Assembly: GCA_937930165.1 (NCBI GenBank)
Contig: CALGVL010000258.1
Span: 1-17,392 of the forward strand
Origin: an uncultured Acetobacteraceae bacterium
GTDB lineage: Bacteria; Pseudomonadota; Alphaproteobacteria; Acetobacterales; Acetobacteraceae
Length of the DNA stretch: 17,392 nucleotides
Reading direction: 5' to 3'
This document shows, one piece after another, positions 15,874-17,392 of the stretch (within the stretch, counting starts at the first letter, position 1; every line of letters begins with the position of its first letter). Below the pieces are notes generated by a model. The model made no database searches, was not told the DNA's origin, and saw nothing but the letters and a program-made list of their open reading frames with translations. The position numbers were made by a program, and so were the translations under genes.

Positions 15874-17025
15874 CTACGCCTCCGGCCGCCAGGGCCCGAG
15901 CTTCGCCAATGCCCTGGCCCGAAGGTCCAGCCACCAGCCATGCTGCTTCGGCCAGTCACCGAAGCGCATCCCGCCCGCCAGCACTGCCGCGGCGTGCTGC
16001 GGCCAGTTCGGGTTCTCCAGCGCCTGCCGCCCGATCGCGATGAGATCCGCCTGGCCCGCCTGCAGGATTGCCTCCGCCTGGCGCGGATCGACGATCAGCC
16101 CGACAGCCATGGTGGCGATTCCGGCCTCCCGCCGCAGCCGCTCCGCGAAGGGCACCTGGAAGCCGTAGTTCCGCGGCGGCCCCTTCGCCGCGGTGGCCGA
16201 GCCCATCAGTCCGCCGGAGGAGCAATCCACCACATCCACCCCCTCCACCTTCAGCGCCGTGGCGAAGGCGATGGAATCCTCCACCGTCAGCCCGCCCTCG
16301 GCCCCGTCCACCACGGAGATCCGCACGAAGACCGGGCGGTCCTCCGGCCAGATCCGGCGTACGCCGCGCGCGATCTCCAGCGGCAGGCGCATCCGCCCGG
16401 CGCGGTCGCCGCCCCAGGCATCATTGCGGCGGTTCGAGAGCGGCGAGAGGAATTGGTGCAGCAGATAGCCATGCGCCGCATGGATCTCGATGGCGTCGAA
16501 GCCGGCGCGCAGGCTGCGCTCCGCGGCTGCCAGGAAGGCCTCGCGGATTCGGGCGATGCCTTCCTCGGAAAGCGCCTCCGGCATCAGCCAGCCTTCGTCC
16601 ATCGGCAGCGCGCTCGGCGCCACTACTTTCCAGGGACGGTCGCCCCGCGCTTCGTCCTCTGCCGTCAGCGGCCCGTTGCCGAACCAGGGGCGCTGTATGC
16701 TGGCCTTGCGCCCGGCATGGCCGATCTGAATTCCCGCTGCGGCGCCCTGCGCCTTCATGAAGGCGGCGATGCGCGCCAGCGGCGCCACCTGCGCCTCCGA
16801 CCACAGGCCGAGATCGCCATGGGTGATCCGCCCTTCCGGCGAGACAGCGGTGGCCTCCACGAAGACCAGCCCCGCGCCGCCCACCGCGAAGCGGCCGTAC
16901 TGGACCATGTGCCAGTCATTCGCCACGCCGTCCTCGGCGGAATACTGGCACATGGGCGAGATGACGATGCGGTTGCGCAGCCGGAGGCCGCGGAGCGATA
17001 TGGGTTCGAGCAGGATTGCGGTCAT
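15874..17025 (-). CDS. NADH:flavin oxidoreductase, Old Yellow Enzyme family (YqjM class)
   Basis: FMN-dependent ene-reductase that reduces activated C=C bonds with NAD(P)H. From the ATG at 17025 it is 383 residues, a single TIM barrel. Class-defining residues are present: Cys26 and Tyr28 in SPMCQYS (the same numbers as in Bacillus YqjM), the GHAGRKAS loop (102-109), the His182/His185 substrate pair in IHAAHGYLLHQFLSP with Tyr187, the RISVVDGAEGG segment, and the C-terminal phosphate-binding GLI and AIGRQALENPNW. The frame is open 21 codons further upstream, but AGGA lies 7 bases before the chosen ATG and the family starts here. It is downstream of glutamyl-tRNA synthetase on the same strand with 141 bases between, so it may have its own promoter. 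Physiological substrate unknown; detoxification of enones or quinones is typical. Confidence 0.93.
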   Translation of the reverse strand: MTAILLEPISLRGLRLRNRIVISPMCQYSAEDGVANDWHMVQYGRFAVGGAGLVFVEATAVSPEGRITHGDLGLWSEAQVAPLARIAAFMKAQGAAAGIQIGHAGRKASIQRPWFGNGPLTAEDEARGDRPWKVVAPSALPMDEGWLMPEALSEEGIARIREAFLAAAERSLRAGFDAIEIHAAHGYLLHQFLSPLSNRRNDAWGGDRAGRMRLPLEIARGVRRIWPEDRPVFVRISVVDGAEGGLTVEDSIAFATALKVEGVDVVDCSSGGLMGSATAAKGPPRNYGFQVPFAERLRREAGIATMAVGLIVDPRQAEAILQAGQADLIAIGRQALENPNWPQHAAAVLAGGMRFGDWPKQHGWWLDLRARALAKLGPWRPEA

Positions 17026-17080
17026 GCGTCTGTCCTGGATTGGCCGGATGAAGTGTGCCGGGGTTGATCCGGGACGGCGA

Positions 17081-17101
17081 GGGGGCACGGCAGGCGCCCC
17101 C
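17081..17101 (-). other. Short inverted repeat upstream of the oxidoreductase gene
   Basis: GGGGGC (17081-17086) and GCCCCC (17096-17101) form a 6-bp stem with a 9-base loop in the gap between gltX and the oxidoreductase gene. It could be a leader hairpin or operator; with only 6 GC pairs it may be chance. Confidence 0.2.
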
Positions 17102-17137
17102 GTTAGATGGGCTGGTTGTGCTCGCCCAGGTCATCGG

Positions 17138-17161
17138 CCGGGCCGGCCTGCGCCGGCCCGG
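17138..17161 (-). terminator. Stem-loop directly after glutamyl-tRNA synthetase
   Basis: A perfect 10-bp inverted repeat, CCGGGCCGGC (17138-17147) and GCCGGCCCGG (17152-17161), closes a 4-base loop 5 bases past the gltX stop. No U-run follows on the minus strand. It may mark the gltX 3' end and protect or attenuate the transcript before the oxidoreductase gene. Confidence 0.5.
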
Positions 17162-17166
17162 TGTCG

Positions 17167-17392
17167 TCAGGGCGCCTCAGCCGGTTCCGCTGCCGCCAGG
17201 ATCCGGTCCATCGTCTCCGTTCGGCCGAGGGCATAGAGCACCGCATCAATTGGCGGGCTCTGCGTGCTGCCGGTCAGGGCCGCGCGCAGCGGCTGCGCCA
17301 CCTGGCCGAGCTTCAGCCCCTTCACCTCGGCATAGTCGCGCAGCCAGGCTTCCAGGTCCTGCCGCTCCCAGGGTGCGTTGTTCAGGAACTGC
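17167..17392 (-). CDS. gltX: Glutamyl-tRNA synthetase, C-terminal end (cut by window edge)
   Basis: The last 74 codons of a class I aminoacyl-tRNA synthetase that charges tRNA(Glu). Only the end of the helical anticodon-binding domain is present: NNAPWERQDLEAWLRDYAE, then KGLKLGQVAQPLRAALTGST and PIDAVLYALGRTETMDRILA. The KLGQVAQPLRAALTGS block is a hallmark of bacterial GltX C-termini. The catalytic HIGH and KMSKS regions lie beyond the right edge and cannot be checked, so a misacylating paralog (GltX1/GltX2 type) is not excluded. It ends in TGA at 17169-17167 and is followed by a 10-bp hairpin. Confidence 0.82.
   Translation of the reverse strand, partial: QFLNNAPWERQDLEAWLRDYAEVKGLKLGQVAQPLRAALTGSTQSPPIDAVLYALGRTETMDRILAAAEPAEAP

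Overview
The window comes from a GC-rich alphaproteobacterium, most likely an Acetobacteraceae member of the Roseomonas type. The evidence is strongly G/C-biased third codon positions, the collinear run lepB-rnc-era-recO-parC, a sigma factor paired with an NrsF-type (DUF1109) membrane anti-sigma, and twin-arginine signals on two exported proteins. The assignment is by inspection only. No rRNA, tRNA, CRISPR array, insertion sequence or phage gene was seen.

Left part, minus strand (about 1-4106): an operon read leftwards encodes an acetolactate-synthase-like thiamine pyrophosphate (TPP) enzyme, a UgpC/MalK-type ABC importer ATPase and a Tat-exported family 1 solute-binding protein. The permeases are not present and probably lie beyond the left edge. 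The layout suggests uptake of a carbohydrate or polyol-like compound linked to a TPP-dependent carboligation or decarboxylation.

Plus strand, 4301-8323: an ECF sigma factor is followed with no gap by its NrsF-type membrane anti-sigma. After 59 bases comes a second, different TPP enzyme, and 1 base after that a zinc-dependent medium-chain dehydrogenase. The two enzymes form a clear pair; whether the sigma factor controls them is open.

Plus strand, 8565-13980: the conserved block lepB (signal peptidase I), rnc (RNase III), era (ribosome-assembly GTPase), recO (recombination mediator) and parC (topoisomerase IV subunit A), tightly packed with a 4-base rnc/era overlap. Upstream of it lies a 241-base gap holding a 10-bp long-range stem that encloses smaller hairpins, followed by a TTGACA box. 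A compact palindrome follows parC.

Plus strand, 14079-15819: a small Tat-type exported, arginine-rich, two-cysteine protein, then a lower-GC gap with several inverted repeats, then an SGNH/GDSL-type hydrolase resembling sialate O-acetylesterases. This hydrolase has a Pro/Ala-rich linker and a distinct C-terminal tail. A 14-bp hairpin separates it from the convergent genes on the right.

Right part, minus strand: an Old Yellow Enzyme of the YqjM class and, cut by the right edge, the C-terminal end of glutamyl-tRNA synthetase.

Most of the window is ordinary. The least explained parts are the structured gap and hydrolase at 14325-15819, the structured gap before lepB, and the two unrelated TPP-enzyme operons that diverge around the sigma/NrsF module.
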